Origin: Prochlorococcus sp. AG-409-L18
GTDB lineage: Bacteria > Cyanobacteriota > Cyanobacteriia > PCC-6307 > Cyanobiaceae
NCBI GenBank assembly: GCA_003215535.1
Contig: QCKG01000009.1
Location: forward strand, 1 to 64,000
Length of the DNA: 64,000 bases
Direction: 5' to 3'
Part shown: in pieces, positions 29,018 through 37,628 of the stretch
Layout of the letters: each line of letters begins with the position of its first letter
Position numbering within the stretch: the stretch's first letter is position 1
Position numbers and translations under genes: made by a program
Notes under the pieces: model-generated
What the model saw: the letters and a program-made list of their open reading frames with translations, nothing else
What the model was told of the DNA's origin: nothing
Databases searched by the model: none

Positions 29018-29953
29018 GTGGGATTTCGATGGAGAAGTAAAGCTAAATGGTTAATTGGAAGTCTTTGGCGAGCATATGAACGCTGGGCACGCTGCGACTG
29101 TGTAGACCTAAGCGCTGCATTTGCTTATTACACGCTGCAATCATTTTTCCCAATTCTTTTAATCTCTCTATCTGTTGCGTCCTGGTTCCTCGGTCGAGAC
29201 AATGGACTGGATCAACAAATTATTAATTTTGCCGCTCAAGCTTTGCCCCCATCAGTTGTGGGGCTCGTAAATACAACCTTAATCAAACTTGTCAATCAAG
29301 GTTTTGGGGCAGGTCTGCTAGGAGCAGTATTCCTGATGATTACAGCAGGTAATGCCTATCTAACATTGCAACGAGGTAGTGATCGCCTTTGGGAGGATGC
29401 GTTACCAATACCAAAGACCCCTGCACCATGGAGGATTCAAGCATTCAGATTTATTCGAACCCGCATAGAAGCTTTCGTAGTCGTTTTCCTGATTGGACTT
29501 TCAGTTGTCATTGATCAAATAAGCACCAACGTACGCATGATTCCTGGAGCAGTCCTTGATGATCTAACGAAAACAAGTCCTTGGCTCGCCGAATCGCTAT
29601 CAAGAGTGCCCGTTCTAGAAGTGGGGCAATTTGTCCTTCCAATCATTGGCCTATCAGGAATGGCTTTAATGCTTCAAGCATTACTACCAAGCCGAAGAGT
29701 CCCACTGCGCCCTCTCATTCCTGGAGCACTAATGATAGGGACTTTGCTAACTGTTCTAAATCACGCAGTAAGTCGAAGCATTCTCTCTCTTGGCTCACGA
29801 TTTCAGGCATATGGCTTCATCGGTGGAGTTTTAGTTTTAACTCTCTGGGTCTGGATGGTAGGAGTGATTATTTATTTTGGACAATGTTGGAGTGCAGTGT
29901 TTGCAACAATGAATCGTCAGCGGCACGGAGATCCGAACCCTATCAAGCAATAA
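29018..29953 (+). CDS. YihY/virulence factor BrkB family membrane protein
   Basis: 311 residues with about six membrane segments. 'CDCVDLSAAFAYYTLQSFFPILLISLS' region starts the family domain (residues 27-55), and 'FQAYGFIGGVLVLTLWVWM' with 'IYFGQCWSAVFA' ends it. The family's role is uncertain (it was once wrongly called RNase BN). GTG start with AGAGG upstream. Confidence 0.9.
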   Translation: MGFRWRSKAKWLIGSLWRAYERWARCDCVDLSAAFAYYTLQSFFPILLISLSVASWFLGRDNGLDQQIINFAAQALPPSVVGLVNTTLIKLVNQGFGAGLLGAVFLMITAGNAYLTLQRGSDRLWEDALPIPKTPAPWRIQAFRFIRTRIEAFVVVFLIGLSVVIDQISTNVRMIPGAVLDDLTKTSPWLAESLSRVPVLEVGQFVLPIIGLSGMALMLQALLPSRRVPLRPLIPGALMIGTLLTVLNHAVSRSILSLGSRFQAYGFIGGVLVLTLWVWMVGVIIYFGQCWSAVFATMNRQRHGDPNPIKQ

Positions 29954-30000
29954 ATTGTAGTTAAATCAATGGATATAAAAGCACTGTTTCAATAGTTGAA

Positions 30001-30336
30001 ATGGCCAGGTCTAACGCTTTGCTTTGGTTTGCTCTGGCACTAATTATTCTTCTGCCCAGTGCTGCAGGAAGATTACTGCTTGACTTTGCCAGCGGATTAA
30101 TACTTATTTTGATCATAACTCCATTCATACTTGGAGGAATTGGCTGGATAGGCTGGCGCCTTATTCAAAGCAAATTAGTTAAATGTGAAGTTTGCGGCAT
30201 GAGTTCACTCTCAAATTCCATGACATGTCCTATTTGCGGCTCAGAGCGAAGCCAGACAAGCTCATCTGCTAAAGACGAATCCATACCTGCTAGCGCGGCA
30301 ACAATTGACATCAGAGCAGAAGATTCAGATTCTTGA
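30001..30336 (+). CDS. membrane-anchored zinc-ribbon hypothetical protein
   Basis: 111 residues. Two hydrophobic segments (about 5-22 and 30-52) are followed by a four-cysteine ribbon CEVCG...CPICG (about 61-80) that should bind zinc, and an acidic, Ser-rich tail. The topology places the ribbon in the cytoplasm or stroma-facing side. No family name recognised. Confidence 0.7.
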   Translation: MARSNALLWFALALIILLPSAAGRLLLDFASGLILILIITPFILGGIGWIGWRLIQSKLVKCEVCGMSSLSNSMTCPICGSERSQTSSSAKDESIPASAATIDIRAEDSDS

Positions 30337-30353
30337 TTCTCATTTGGTAAGTG

Positions 30354-30387
30354 CTAAATTTTAGTTCACAATAACTAGTAAATTTAG
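30354..30387. terminator. AT-rich inverted repeat between convergent genes
   Basis: CTAAATTT and AAATTTAG form an 8-bp perfect inverted repeat, with an inner TAGT/ACTA pairing. It lies exactly between the 3' ends of the zinc-ribbon gene and xseB, where a bidirectional terminator is expected. The stem is AT-only and lacks a clear T tract. Confidence 0.4.
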
Positions 30388-30390
30388 TAT

Positions 30391-30732
30391 TTATTGAGAA
30401 GATAAATCATTTTTATCCTTCAATTTATCTAGATCAATATTTACAACTTGATGCTCAAGTATATTTAAAAGGTCTTCGCAATGCTCAAGGCAAAGCTTGC
30501 CTTTCATATATTGAATATGAAGTTCATCTAAAGGAACATTGTCATTCTGAAGCTGGTCCATAATTGCATCAAATAAATCAAGAGCTTTCTCATATTTCAA
30601 CTCCTTGATGTTATTCTTTAAGCTATCGATAAATTCCTCAGACTTAGAACTTGAAAGTTTAATAGTTCCTTCCCTAGTATTAGAGTTCACACTCTTACTA
30701 GACTTCTTTGGTTTAGGCTGAGACTTTGTCAC
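30391..30732 (-). CDS. xseB: exodeoxyribonuclease VII small subunit
   Basis: 113 residues. The conserved core (about 35-95) holds 'YEKALDLFDAIMDQLQNDNV', 'LDELHIQYMKGKLCLEHCED', matching XseB, with a Lys/Ser-rich N-terminal extension of ~30 residues absent from E. coli XseB. Several copies bind one XseA to form exonuclease VII, which degrades single-stranded DNA. The start overlaps the xseA stop by 4 bases. Confidence 0.85.
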   Translation of the reverse strand: MTKSQPKPKKSSKSVNSNTREGTIKLSSSKSEEFIDSLKNNIKELKYEKALDLFDAIMDQLQNDNVPLDELHIQYMKGKLCLEHCEDLLNILEHQVVNIDLDKLKDKNDLSSQ

Positions 30733-31886
30733 TTAGATAGCTCCTTGGCTTCATTATTTATAACAGTCGCTTTAATATGCCCATTACCCAGCTGAATAGT
30801 CAAGCTCTCATCAATCTGCACATCTTCTACTTTACTTACTAATTGGCCTAGTTCATTTCTAACAATAGCAAAGCCCCTTCCTAGCCAGCGATCAGGAGAC
30901 AAGGCACGAAGTAATTGATATTTTTGGTGAATTATTTTCTTCTTTTCTGTTAATATAGTCAAAGGTGGAATTGCCTTGAATAAACGAGCTTTCTCCAACA
31001 AATGCTGCTTCTCCTTCCGAATATACCAAGCAAATTTATCATCAAAACGTTTTCTACTTTGCAGACATTGACTAAGCGCTGATTCCCTACTAGGCAATAA
31101 TGCCACAATTGCACCTGTTGGAGTAGATGCACGGTAGTCAGCCACCAAATCAGCAACCGTCAGATCATCCTCATGTCCAATTCCTGTAATTAAAGGGATT
31201 GGACAATTAGCTAAATCTCTACAGAGATCTTCATCATCAAAAACCATCAAATCCTCCCTGCTTCCTCCTCCTCTAGCCAGAACAATTGCTTCAGCTTTTA
31301 GTGAGCTTTGATAAGCAATAATTTTCTTTAAAGCGTAGCTAATCTGTCTGGCTACATCTCCTTGAACAGGAATTGGAATTAATAAGATTTTTGTAAATGG
31401 CCAACGTTCTTTAGCAGTCCTAATCATATCTGCCATCGCAGAGCTTGGAACACTTGTAAGTAAAGCGATAGTCTCAGGATATTCTGGCAAAACTTTTCTC
31501 TTTGAATCATCAATTACACCTTCTTTAGTTAAAACGTCTCTGTTGATTTCAAACTTTCGTAAAACAGTAGAGATGCTGGGGCGAATATCCAAAACTTGAA
31601 CAACTAAACTAGCTCTTGCTTCCCAGAAATTCAGCTTTCCAATAACCAGGACACCGTCAGATTCATTAGGTCTAAAAGTAAGATTTTGTAGAACAGAAGA
31701 CCAGGCAACAGCCGTTATACTTGCTTCACCATCAGTCAAGGTGAGCCATAAATGACCTTTTTTTAACTGAGCTTTAGAAATAGTTGCATCTAATAGAAAC
31801 CGCGGTGCAAAGCCCCGCTTTAGAAGTGTGCCAATAGATGCATTTAGCTCACTTACAGAATATTTCTTTAAATTTTCAGCGGTCAA
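30729..31886 (-). CDS. xseA: exodeoxyribonuclease VII large subunit
   Basis: An OB-fold domain (about 7-105, starting 'YSVSELNASIGTLLKRG') and the catalytic domain with 'ALLTSVPSSAMADMIRT', 'LARGGGSREDLMVFDDEDL' and 'GIGHEDDLTVADLVADYRASTPTGA' region. At 385 residues it is shorter than E. coli XseA (456), with most loss in the C-terminal coiled coil. TTG start, overlapping by 11 bases a small ORF immediately upstream. Confidence 0.92.
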   Translation of the reverse strand: MTAENLKKYSVSELNASIGTLLKRGFAPRFLLDATISKAQLKKGHLWLTLTDGEASITAVAWSSVLQNLTFRPNESDGVLVIGKLNFWEARASLVVQVLDIRPSISTVLRKFEINRDVLTKEGVIDDSKRKVLPEYPETIALLTSVPSSAMADMIRTAKERWPFTKILLIPIPVQGDVARQISYALKKIIAYQSSLKAEAIVLARGGGSREDLMVFDDEDLCRDLANCPIPLITGIGHEDDLTVADLVADYRASTPTGAIVALLPSRESALSQCLQSRKRFDDKFAWYIRKEKQHLLEKARLFKAIPPLTILTEKKKIIHQKYQLLRALSPDRWLGRGFAIVRNELGQLVSKVEDVQIDESLTIQLGNGHIKATVINNEAKELSK

Positions 31887-32052
31887 GATTACGATACAAG
31901 CTACTCCAATAAATTGTGAGAAATAAACTAATAAAAGTCAGTACTTGGCCCCATATATGTTCTAACTGAGTCACGGCAATTGTTAATACAATTAGGGTAG
32001 TGCTGATTATTCGAGCTCCATCCCTACGATTGTCAACAAAAAATCTTCCCAA
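31876..32052 (-). CDS. small membrane protein upstream of xseA
   Basis: A 58-codon frame (TTG at 32052, TGA at 31876-31878) ends 11 bases inside the xseA start. The product has a polar start with 'FFVDNRRDGARII', then two hydrophobic stretches (about 15-29 and 37-48) and a basic end 'SLYRNLDR'. GAGAG precedes the TTG; a CTG at 32064 is an alternative. The amphipathic, gene-like composition and tight overlap with xseA support a real gene. No family recognised. Confidence 0.5.
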   Translation of the reverse strand: MGRFFVDNRRDGARIISTTLIVLTIAVTQLEHIWGQVLTFISLFLTIYWSSLYRNLDR

Positions 32053-32184
32053 GAGATCTCTCAGTAATTAACTTTACTTTGACTGAATTCCTGACACTCT
32101 TTTTATTATTTCTCAATCTGTAACCTAAAGACAAATTCGATTCATTTTAACAACTGTCTCTACCACATAAAATTTTCAGACTTT

Positions 32185-32331
32185 TCAGCCTAAGCCCATC
32201 TGCACCAAAATACCTTGTCCAGTTAAAACCTCAGTGCCAAGGCCGATCACTATTCCCATCATCGCCAAGCGACCATTCCATGTCTCAGCAAAAGTTACGA
32301 ACCCAAAGCGCGGTTCAATATTTTCTGGCAT
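32185..32331 (-). CDS. hli: high-light-inducible chlorophyll a/b-binding-like protein (Hlip)
   Basis: 48 residues with the one-helix Lhc motif: 'FAETWNGRLAMMGIVIGLGT', where E and R of ExxNxR with the following AM form the chlorophyll-binding, membrane-embedded signature. Hlips protect nascent chlorophyll proteins and photosystem II under stress and usually work as dimers. A good ribosome site (AAGAGG) lies 5 bases before the ATG and a TATAAT about 30 bases upstream. It lies in front of the small membrane ORF and xseA, with 132 bases between. Confidence 0.93.
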   Translation of the reverse strand: MPENIEPRFGFVTFAETWNGRLAMMGIVIGLGTEVLTGQGILVQMGLG

Positions 32332-32360
32332 TAAGACCTCTTAGATGAGCTGCTTAGGAA

Positions 32361-32366
32361 ATTATA
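32361..32366 (-). promoter_or_regulatory. hli promoter -10 element
   Basis: The minus strand reads TATAAT, a perfect -10 consensus, about 30 bases before the hli ATG, which leaves a short leader containing AAGAGG. No good -35 box is seen at 16-18 bases spacing, consistent with activation or an extended set of sigma factors for a stress-induced gene. Confidence 0.5.
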
Positions 32367-32522
32367 GGCAACGATTAAGGCTAAAGTTGAATCAAGAGGT
32401 AATTATTAGGAATGCAAAAACTAAATTCAAATACTCTTTAATTTATAAAAAAATATTTAGATGGGTCAAAAGATTCTCCTGATTTCAGTAGCTACATGAG
32501 CTGGGGGAAGGCTAAGTCTAAG

Positions 32523-32912
32523 TCACCGGACATGCTTCGCTCCATCAACTGGGTGATATTCCTCACCAGTCAACTCTTCGTAAATGATTGCAGGGAGTCC
32601 TGTCTCAAACATTGTCTGGAGTGCCTCTTTTAATAAGGGATTCCAGCCACCTGTGCTTACCTTCCCATGACGGACTGTCCAATCCCAAGTGCCTTGTAGA
32701 TCCCTAGGAATTCGCCCCTCTCGATCACGCCGAGCAACTAGGTCTAAAGATTCAACCAAACCCACTTGAACAGGTTTTTTGCCATAAGAAGGCGTGAGAC
32801 TGAGTTCCAGCCTGACAGGATCTTCTTTCAACATTCGCAACCGAAACCTTGGTGGCAGCTTTACAGCTTTGATAACAGCTGCAACGATTCGAGTTCTTTG
32901 ATCCAAAATCAT
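32523..32912 (-). CDS. conserved cyanobacterial hypothetical protein
   Basis: 129 residues, soluble, basic N-terminal half ('IKAVKLPPRFRLRML'), with 'RDLQGTWDWTVRHGKV' and 'EALQTMFETGLPAIIYEELTG' towards the end. I recall homologues in marine cyanobacteria but no family function. ATG start; it lies about 55 bases downstream of the DUF2973 gene. Confidence 0.7.
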   Translation of the reverse strand: MILDQRTRIVAAVIKAVKLPPRFRLRMLKEDPVRLELSLTPSYGKKPVQVGLVESLDLVARRDREGRIPRDLQGTWDWTVRHGKVSTGGWNPLLKEALQTMFETGLPAIIYEELTGEEYHPVDGAKHVR

Positions 32913-32966
32913 TCCCTCTTCGAGTCTTATGAAAATGCCCTAGTTGGACAACTAGTCATAACTAAA

Positions 32967-33242
32967 TTATTCAGCAGATGTTTCTGCGGACTGAGGCGGA
33001 TCCAAATCTCCTGAAAATCGAACTGTAAGTAACTCTTCATCTGTAATTCGCCCTTCTTGGTCCAGTAGCTCAGGGTGAATAGTCAGTTTGCCAGTACGGT
33101 CACCGTTAGATTTATTTGATTTTAGGTGCGCCAAAGTGGATCTCTGATCTGCAAGCCAACCTCTTGACATCACACGAATAGCTTGCCAAAGCACAAAGAT
33201 CAGAACAATGGCGTAGATAAGTGGGAAAACGAAGCTCAACAT
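32967..33242 (-). CDS. DUF2973-like membrane protein
   Basis: 91 residues with one N-terminal membrane helix (about 3-24) and a soluble tail with 'KLTIHPELLDQEGRITDEEL' where the HPELLD...G.I pattern matches the cyanobacterial family DUF2973. Function unknown. ATG start. Confidence 0.72.
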   Translation of the reverse strand: MLSFVFPLIYAIVLIFVLWQAIRVMSRGWLADQRSTLAHLKSNKSNGDRTGKLTIHPELLDQEGRITDEELLTVRFSGDLDPPQSAETSAE

Positions 33243-33556
33243 GACAACGGAATTAGCAGTGAGAAAATTGACCCATCCATTGGAGATATACCTTTATCAT
33301 TGCTCGCCAGGGAGGGATTAGGCCATCTCGCATACATAAAGCCTTAAAAAGTATTTGGAAAAGAAAGCTAAGCCAACAAATCCAAAATTCGCCCTGTCAC
33401 AATAGTTCATCAAATGAGCTCTGTGCCTCAACAAAATAAGCCCATCGTCATGAAGTCCCAAGTCAAATACATAGAAAGGCAATTTGAAATCTTCCTAATT
33501 GATGAAAGAACAATGCTTAGTACCTTCTATGTGACTAATGCTTTCTAGCCTGGGCC
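33243..33556. other. 314-base intergenic stretch with one doubtful ORF
   Basis: Divergent gap between the DUF2973 gene and the Deg protease. The only candidate gene is a 44-codon plus-strand ORF at 33414-33548 (ATG, TAG), product starting 'MSSVPQQNKPIVMKSQ', charged and soluble, with no recognised relatives. The ATG lacks a strong ribosome site. Otherwise I see nothing beyond room for two promoters. Confidence 0.3.
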
Positions 33557-34747
33557 ATGCATAAGTTACTCAAAGACTCATTTACAAAGTGCAGGCGGCT
33601 CTTCAAAGAGGCTGCTCGGTCGAGAAAATCAATTTTATTTCTCGTCTGCGGGATTGGATTGGTCTACATACCTGACATGAATCGCCATCCCTTACATCAC
33701 GTAAGCGCCAAGCCTCTAACAGCAAGTACTAAAAAATCATTTGTTGCTGAAGCAGTAGCAAGAAGTGGACCAGCCGTCGTAACCCTTGAAACTCAGAGAA
33801 CAGTTGTTTCGCAAAACACATCAAGCTTCCCGCCTGAATTGTTGATGGATCCTTACTTGCAACGTTTTTTCGGTGTTCCAAGAATGAAATCTCAGCGCGC
33901 TCAGGTTCAGCGCGGTCAGGGAAGTGGAGTGATTTTTGCGTCTGAAGGGCTTGTTTTGACCAATGCGCATGTCGTGGAAAAAACAGATCGACTAATAATC
34001 GGTATGTCCGATGGGCAACGAGTTCCAGGCCAAGTTGTAGGTCAAGACTCACTCACTGACCTTGCAGTAATTCGCCTAAATGGATCCGGTCCTTGGCCCA
34101 CCGCTCCCTTGGGGAATTCAGACAAGCTGGTTGTAGGGGACTGGGCAATTGCCGTTGGTAATCCGTTTGGACTGGAAAATACAGTCACGTTAGGAATTAT
34201 CAGTAATCTCAATAGGAATGTTGCCCAACTAGGTATATCAGAGAAGCGCGTTGAGTTAATTCAAACTGATGCTGCAATTAACCCTGGGAATTCGGGAGGT
34301 CCTTTACTCAATGCTGAGGGGGAAGTTGTTGGCATAAATACACTTGTAAGATCAGGGCCTGGTGCAGGCTTGGGATTTGCTATCCCAATTAACCGTGCTA
34401 GAGAAATTGCAAAGCAACTTGTAGAAAAAGGACGAGCAATCCATCCAATCATTGGTGTCAGTCTTGGACCAATTAATCGGTTAGGTTCAATAAATTCCAA
34501 GGCCCTAGGTCAAGGCGCAAAAGTCCTTCATGTAATGCGCGGTGGACCTGGAGAGGTAGGGGGGCTTCGAGTAGACGATATAATAATTTCAGCCGGCAGG
34601 AACAAGATAAAAGGGCCTGCAGATGTGGTTAATGCTATAAATCGTCATGGCATAAATAGTCCGCTTAGTTTTGAAATAAAAAGAGGATTAAGAATACTAG
34701 AGCTTTATATCACTCCCCTCGATATGAGAACAGTAATTCGACGCTAG
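33557..34747 (+). CDS. Deg/HtrA family serine protease
   Basis: A trypsin-like S1C protease with one PDZ domain. The catalytic triad is visible: H138 ('TNAHVVEK'), D168 ('TDLAVIRL') and S246 ('GNSGGPLL'). A hydrophobic segment near residues 25-40 is a membrane anchor or signal for export to periplasm or lumen. The PDZ domain covers about 290-390. It degrades or refolds damaged proteins, including in photosystem repair. Cyanobacteria have HtrA/HhoA/HhoB paralogues; which one this is cannot be fixed. Confidence 0.93.
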   Translation: MHKLLKDSFTKCRRLFKEAARSRKSILFLVCGIGLVYIPDMNRHPLHHVSAKPLTASTKKSFVAEAVARSGPAVVTLETQRTVVSQNTSSFPPELLMDPYLQRFFGVPRMKSQRAQVQRGQGSGVIFASEGLVLTNAHVVEKTDRLIIGMSDGQRVPGQVVGQDSLTDLAVIRLNGSGPWPTAPLGNSDKLVVGDWAIAVGNPFGLENTVTLGIISNLNRNVAQLGISEKRVELIQTDAAINPGNSGGPLLNAEGEVVGINTLVRSGPGAGLGFAIPINRAREIAKQLVEKGRAIHPIIGVSLGPINRLGSINSKALGQGAKVLHVMRGGPGEVGGLRVDDIIISAGRNKIKGPADVVNAINRHGINSPLSFEIKRGLRILELYITPLDMRTVIRR

Positions 34748-34857
34748 ATTCAATCAATTTTCGGAAGTTTTTTTGCCCTATAGAAAAGACTGAATCCTTA
34801 TTAAATTAAATAAAGGTAAATCTTGACTATAACTATTATTCTTAAAATCATTATCCT

Positions 34858-36588
34858 TTATAAGGACTTCTTCTTCTTCTTCTCTGATTTTTTCTTTCTT
34901 TGTCGGTCTCTATTAGCCAAGCGTTTAGCTTCTCTTTCAGCTAAAGCCAATTGTTCTTCTAAAAGAAGTTGCTCCTCAGCTTTCTTCTCAAGAAAATAAC
35001 TATAATCACCTCTATAAAAAATCAACTCTCCATCTCTTAATTCAACGATACGATTAGCCACTCTCGATATAAAAAAGCGGTCATGCGAAACTATTAGTGC
35101 AGCACCTTCATAAGCTCTAATAGCATCCTCTAACATTTCTTTTGCAGGAATATCTAAATGATTTGTAGGTTCATCCAAAACCAAAAGATTACATGGCTTT
35201 AAAAGCATTAAAGCCAATGCAAGTCTTGCTTTTTCTCCGCCACTCAATTTTCCTACTTCTTTAAAAACTGATTCATCTCTAAGGCAAAAGCTACCTAAAA
35301 GAGACCTTACTTGAGTCTGTGTCCAATTAGGAACCTGCTCAAACATTGTATCTATAACTGTTTTATTTAGCTCAAGTACCTCTGCCTGATTCTGTTCAAA
35401 ATAACCTGCTCTTACGTTATGCAAACCAAGCTTGGCGACTCCTTCATCTGGTCTCTCGAGACCCATTATTAACCTTAATAAAGTTGATTTCCCTGATCCA
35501 TTTGGACCTATAAATGCAATTCGATTGCCAGGTTCAACATCAAGATTTGCACCTAAAAATAGAATTTTTTCTCCGTAACTATGGGTTAAATCTCTAACAA
35601 CAGCAACTTGCTTACCTGAGCGTGGTGATGGCTGGAATTCAAATTTTGGTGAACTTATAAGTTGTTGTGGAGCCTCAATCTTTTCTACCTTTTCAAGTAA
35701 TTTTTCCCTACTCTTAGCCTGAGTACTTCTCGTTGCACTTGCACGAAAGCGATCTACATAAGCCTGCTGCGAAGCCAGATCCTTCTGTTGACGAATAAAG
35801 GCGGCATGAGTAGCATCATGTTCAACTTTTTTTTGTTCCAGATATGCACTATAATTTCCCAAGTAAGTTCGTGATATTCCTCTTTCAGTACTGACAATTT
35901 GTGTACAAATCTTATCCAAAAAAGCCCGATCATGACTTATTATTACCATGGCAGATGATTGAGAAATTAAATATCCTTCTAACCACTGAATTGTCTCTAA
36001 ATCTAGATGATTTGTAGGTTCATCTAATAAAAGGAGATCCGGATCCTGAAGAAGAATTTTTCCCAACGCAATTCTCATCTGCCAACCTCCTGAATATCCA
36101 CCAACTAATTGATCAGCTTCTTTCGATGAAAAGCCAATCTTTGGAAGTAACTTCTCAATCTGAGCTTCTAATTCATATCCATTTAATGCTTCAAATTGAG
36201 TTTGTAAATTTCCCAAGTCTTTAATCAACCTGTCCAGATGCTCTGGTTCTGCCAAGGCATGTTCCGAGTCCATAGCTTGCTCCACAATTCGCTGTTGCTT
36301 CAAAACCAGCGCCGCTTCAGCAAAAGCTTGAAAAAGCTCTTCTCGAACTGTGCGTGTCGGGTCTACATCAAATTCTTGGTGAAGGTAAGCAATACGTGGG
36401 CTGCCCTGACGCAAAATCTTTCCGCTAGTAGCCTCTTCCAACCCAGCAATAATTTTTAGTTGAGTTGACTTTCCGGCTCCATTGACACCTACCAAGCCAA
36501 TGCGCTCTCCAGCCTTTACTTCCCAAGTGATGTCCCTAAGAACCTCACTAGTGGGATAAATCTTACTAATGCCCTCAAGTCGCAGCAC
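34858..36588 (-). CDS. ABC-F family ATP-binding protein
   Basis: 576 residues with two ABC cassettes and no membrane domain. Walker A motifs are 'GVNGAGKST' (about 34-42) and 'GPNGSGKST' (about 358-366), signature motifs 'YSGGWQMRIALG' and 'LSGGEKARLAL', and two 'LLLDEPTNHLD'-type Walker B regions. The interdomain linker is typical of ABC-F proteins acting at the ribosome (Uup/EttA class). It ends in a Lys-rich tail. Cytoplasmic; exact role not assignable. Confidence 0.93.
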   Translation of the reverse strand: MLRLEGISKIYPTSEVLRDITWEVKAGERIGLVGVNGAGKSTQLKIIAGLEEATSGKILRQGSPRIAYLHQEFDVDPTRTVREELFQAFAEAALVLKQQRIVEQAMDSEHALAEPEHLDRLIKDLGNLQTQFEALNGYELEAQIEKLLPKIGFSSKEADQLVGGYSGGWQMRIALGKILLQDPDLLLLDEPTNHLDLETIQWLEGYLISQSSAMVIISHDRAFLDKICTQIVSTERGISRTYLGNYSAYLEQKKVEHDATHAAFIRQQKDLASQQAYVDRFRASATRSTQAKSREKLLEKVEKIEAPQQLISSPKFEFQPSPRSGKQVAVVRDLTHSYGEKILFLGANLDVEPGNRIAFIGPNGSGKSTLLRLIMGLERPDEGVAKLGLHNVRAGYFEQNQAEVLELNKTVIDTMFEQVPNWTQTQVRSLLGSFCLRDESVFKEVGKLSGGEKARLALALMLLKPCNLLVLDEPTNHLDIPAKEMLEDAIRAYEGAALIVSHDRFFISRVANRIVELRDGELIFYRGDYSYFLEKKAEEQLLLEEQLALAEREAKRLANRDRQRKKKSEKKKKKSL

Positions 36589-36665
36589 TACCAGAAAAAC
36601 ACCATATGTACATCATCGCGCCTTAAACAGTGCAGACTGGCATTAATCCATTCCAAACAACTGTC

Positions 36666-36830
36666 ATGGCAAGACTGGAACAAATCACTGCTCTGGTTTT
36701 GGCTGCAGGCTTAGCTATCCCTAGTTACTGGTTTTTTTGGAGTATGGCCGGTGGTGGTGGCTACGAGAAGAGAGAGATCAAAACGATTCCTCCATTGACC
36801 GAAATAAAAGAATCAAAACAATCTCCTTAG
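36666..36830 (+). CDS. small single-helix membrane protein
   Basis: 54 residues from the ATG at 36666 ('MARLEQITALVLAAGLAIPS'). One membrane helix (about 6-28), a Gly-rich 'AGGGGYEKRE' and a polar tail. An in-frame GTG/other start upstream (36630) adds 12 unconvincing residues. Reads like one of the small conserved cyanobacterial membrane proteins; no function known. Confidence 0.55.
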   Translation: MARLEQITALVLAAGLAIPSYWFFWSMAGGGGYEKREIKTIPPLTEIKESKQSP

Positions 36831-36833
36831 GAC

Positions 36834-37064
36834 TTACAGACCTCCACGAGCCTTAACGACCCATTGCTTTGTCTCATCATCATCAAGACTCCTCAAAAAA
36901 ACTTGAACCTCATCGTGACTTACTGGTAAATCGAGAGTTTGACCTAATTGGCAAATTGCCTCTAAAGCCCCTTGAGGGTCCTGTAATGCCTGACGGAACA
37001 AAGATTGGGTCAGATCAGGATTCCCCTTGATGTGCTTATAGAGCCGTGCAGCATTGCTGCTCAT
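36834..37064 (-). CDS. small helical protein, possible Nif11-like leader peptide
   Basis: 76 residues from the ATG at 37064; a TTG at 37097 would add 11. The order 'NPDLTQSLFRQALQDPQGAL', then a Leu/Val-rich stretch, then 'DEVQVFLRSLDDDE' and a terminal 'ARGGL' recalls Nif11/NHLP leaders of ribosomal peptides, but no core peptide follows the Gly-Gly and no modification enzyme is nearby. It may be an ordinary helical protein. It lies directly downstream of the 117-residue unknown gene. Confidence 0.55.
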   Translation of the reverse strand: MSSNAARLYKHIKGNPDLTQSLFRQALQDPQGALEAICQLGQTLDLPVSHDEVQVFLRSLDDDETKQWVVKARGGL

Positions 37065-37097
37065 ATGAAGTTTTGAAGCTGCATAAACCCTATTCAA

Positions 37098-37451
37098 CTA
37101 AGCAGCATTTGCCTCAATTTTTTGATCAAAAGCTTTTTCCATTTCCATATCTCTCATCCCTTCAGCTGAAGCATCCTTCATGCTTCGGGCATCCATGCAA
37201 AGAACCTTACGCAATTGAGCAAAATTTGCTGCCTGAGAAACTTTCCCTTCTTTACTCGCACCAAATTCGGCACGTTGCAAAACATGATGCAAATGGGTCA
37301 ACAAGTAAGTACTGATAACAGCAGATACCAATACATCTGTATTTTCCTTCTTTCTACGAGTCCTCTTACGGGGAATTTGATTAGTCAAACTCGTTTCTAT
37401 TGAACGGGATGCTTTTGATTTGGCTGATTGTTGAAGTTTGGACTTAGTCAT
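37098..37451 (-). CDS. conserved hypothetical protein, basic N-terminus
   Basis: 117 residues. The N-terminal 40 are Lys/Arg/Ser-rich ('IPRKRTRRKKENTD'), followed by 'LVSAVISTYLLTHLHHVLQRA', a hydrophobic segment too short and polar to be clearly membrane-spanning, then a helical region ending in 'MRDMEMEKAFDQKIEANAA'. No domain recognised. The 76-residue gene follows within about 35 bases, so the pair is likely co-transcribed. Confidence 0.65.
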   Translation of the reverse strand: MTKSKLQQSAKSKASRSIETSLTNQIPRKRTRRKKENTDVLVSAVISTYLLTHLHHVLQRAEFGASKEGKVSQAANFAQLRKVLCMDARSMKDASAEGMRDMEMEKAFDQKIEANAA

Positions 37452-37628
37452 CAGAGCTCCTTGAAAATGAGGCTGACAAATACAAATGATTGGTTCAGGG
37501 GTCCTGCAGAGCCATGAAGGCCACTAATTGCAGAAAAGAGCATTTAGAACCTCACCATAAGCATAGTGATGGATACTATCCTTGCATACCTCTGTACACT
37601 ATGGATTAACCAATACTTTTTGTGGGTA

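Noticed and set aside
33891-33922. Direct repeat (CAGCGCG..CAGG) in the Deg protease gene
   Set aside because: Encodes a short Gln/Arg/Gly linker and looks like ordinary codon repetition, not a mobile or regulatory repeat.
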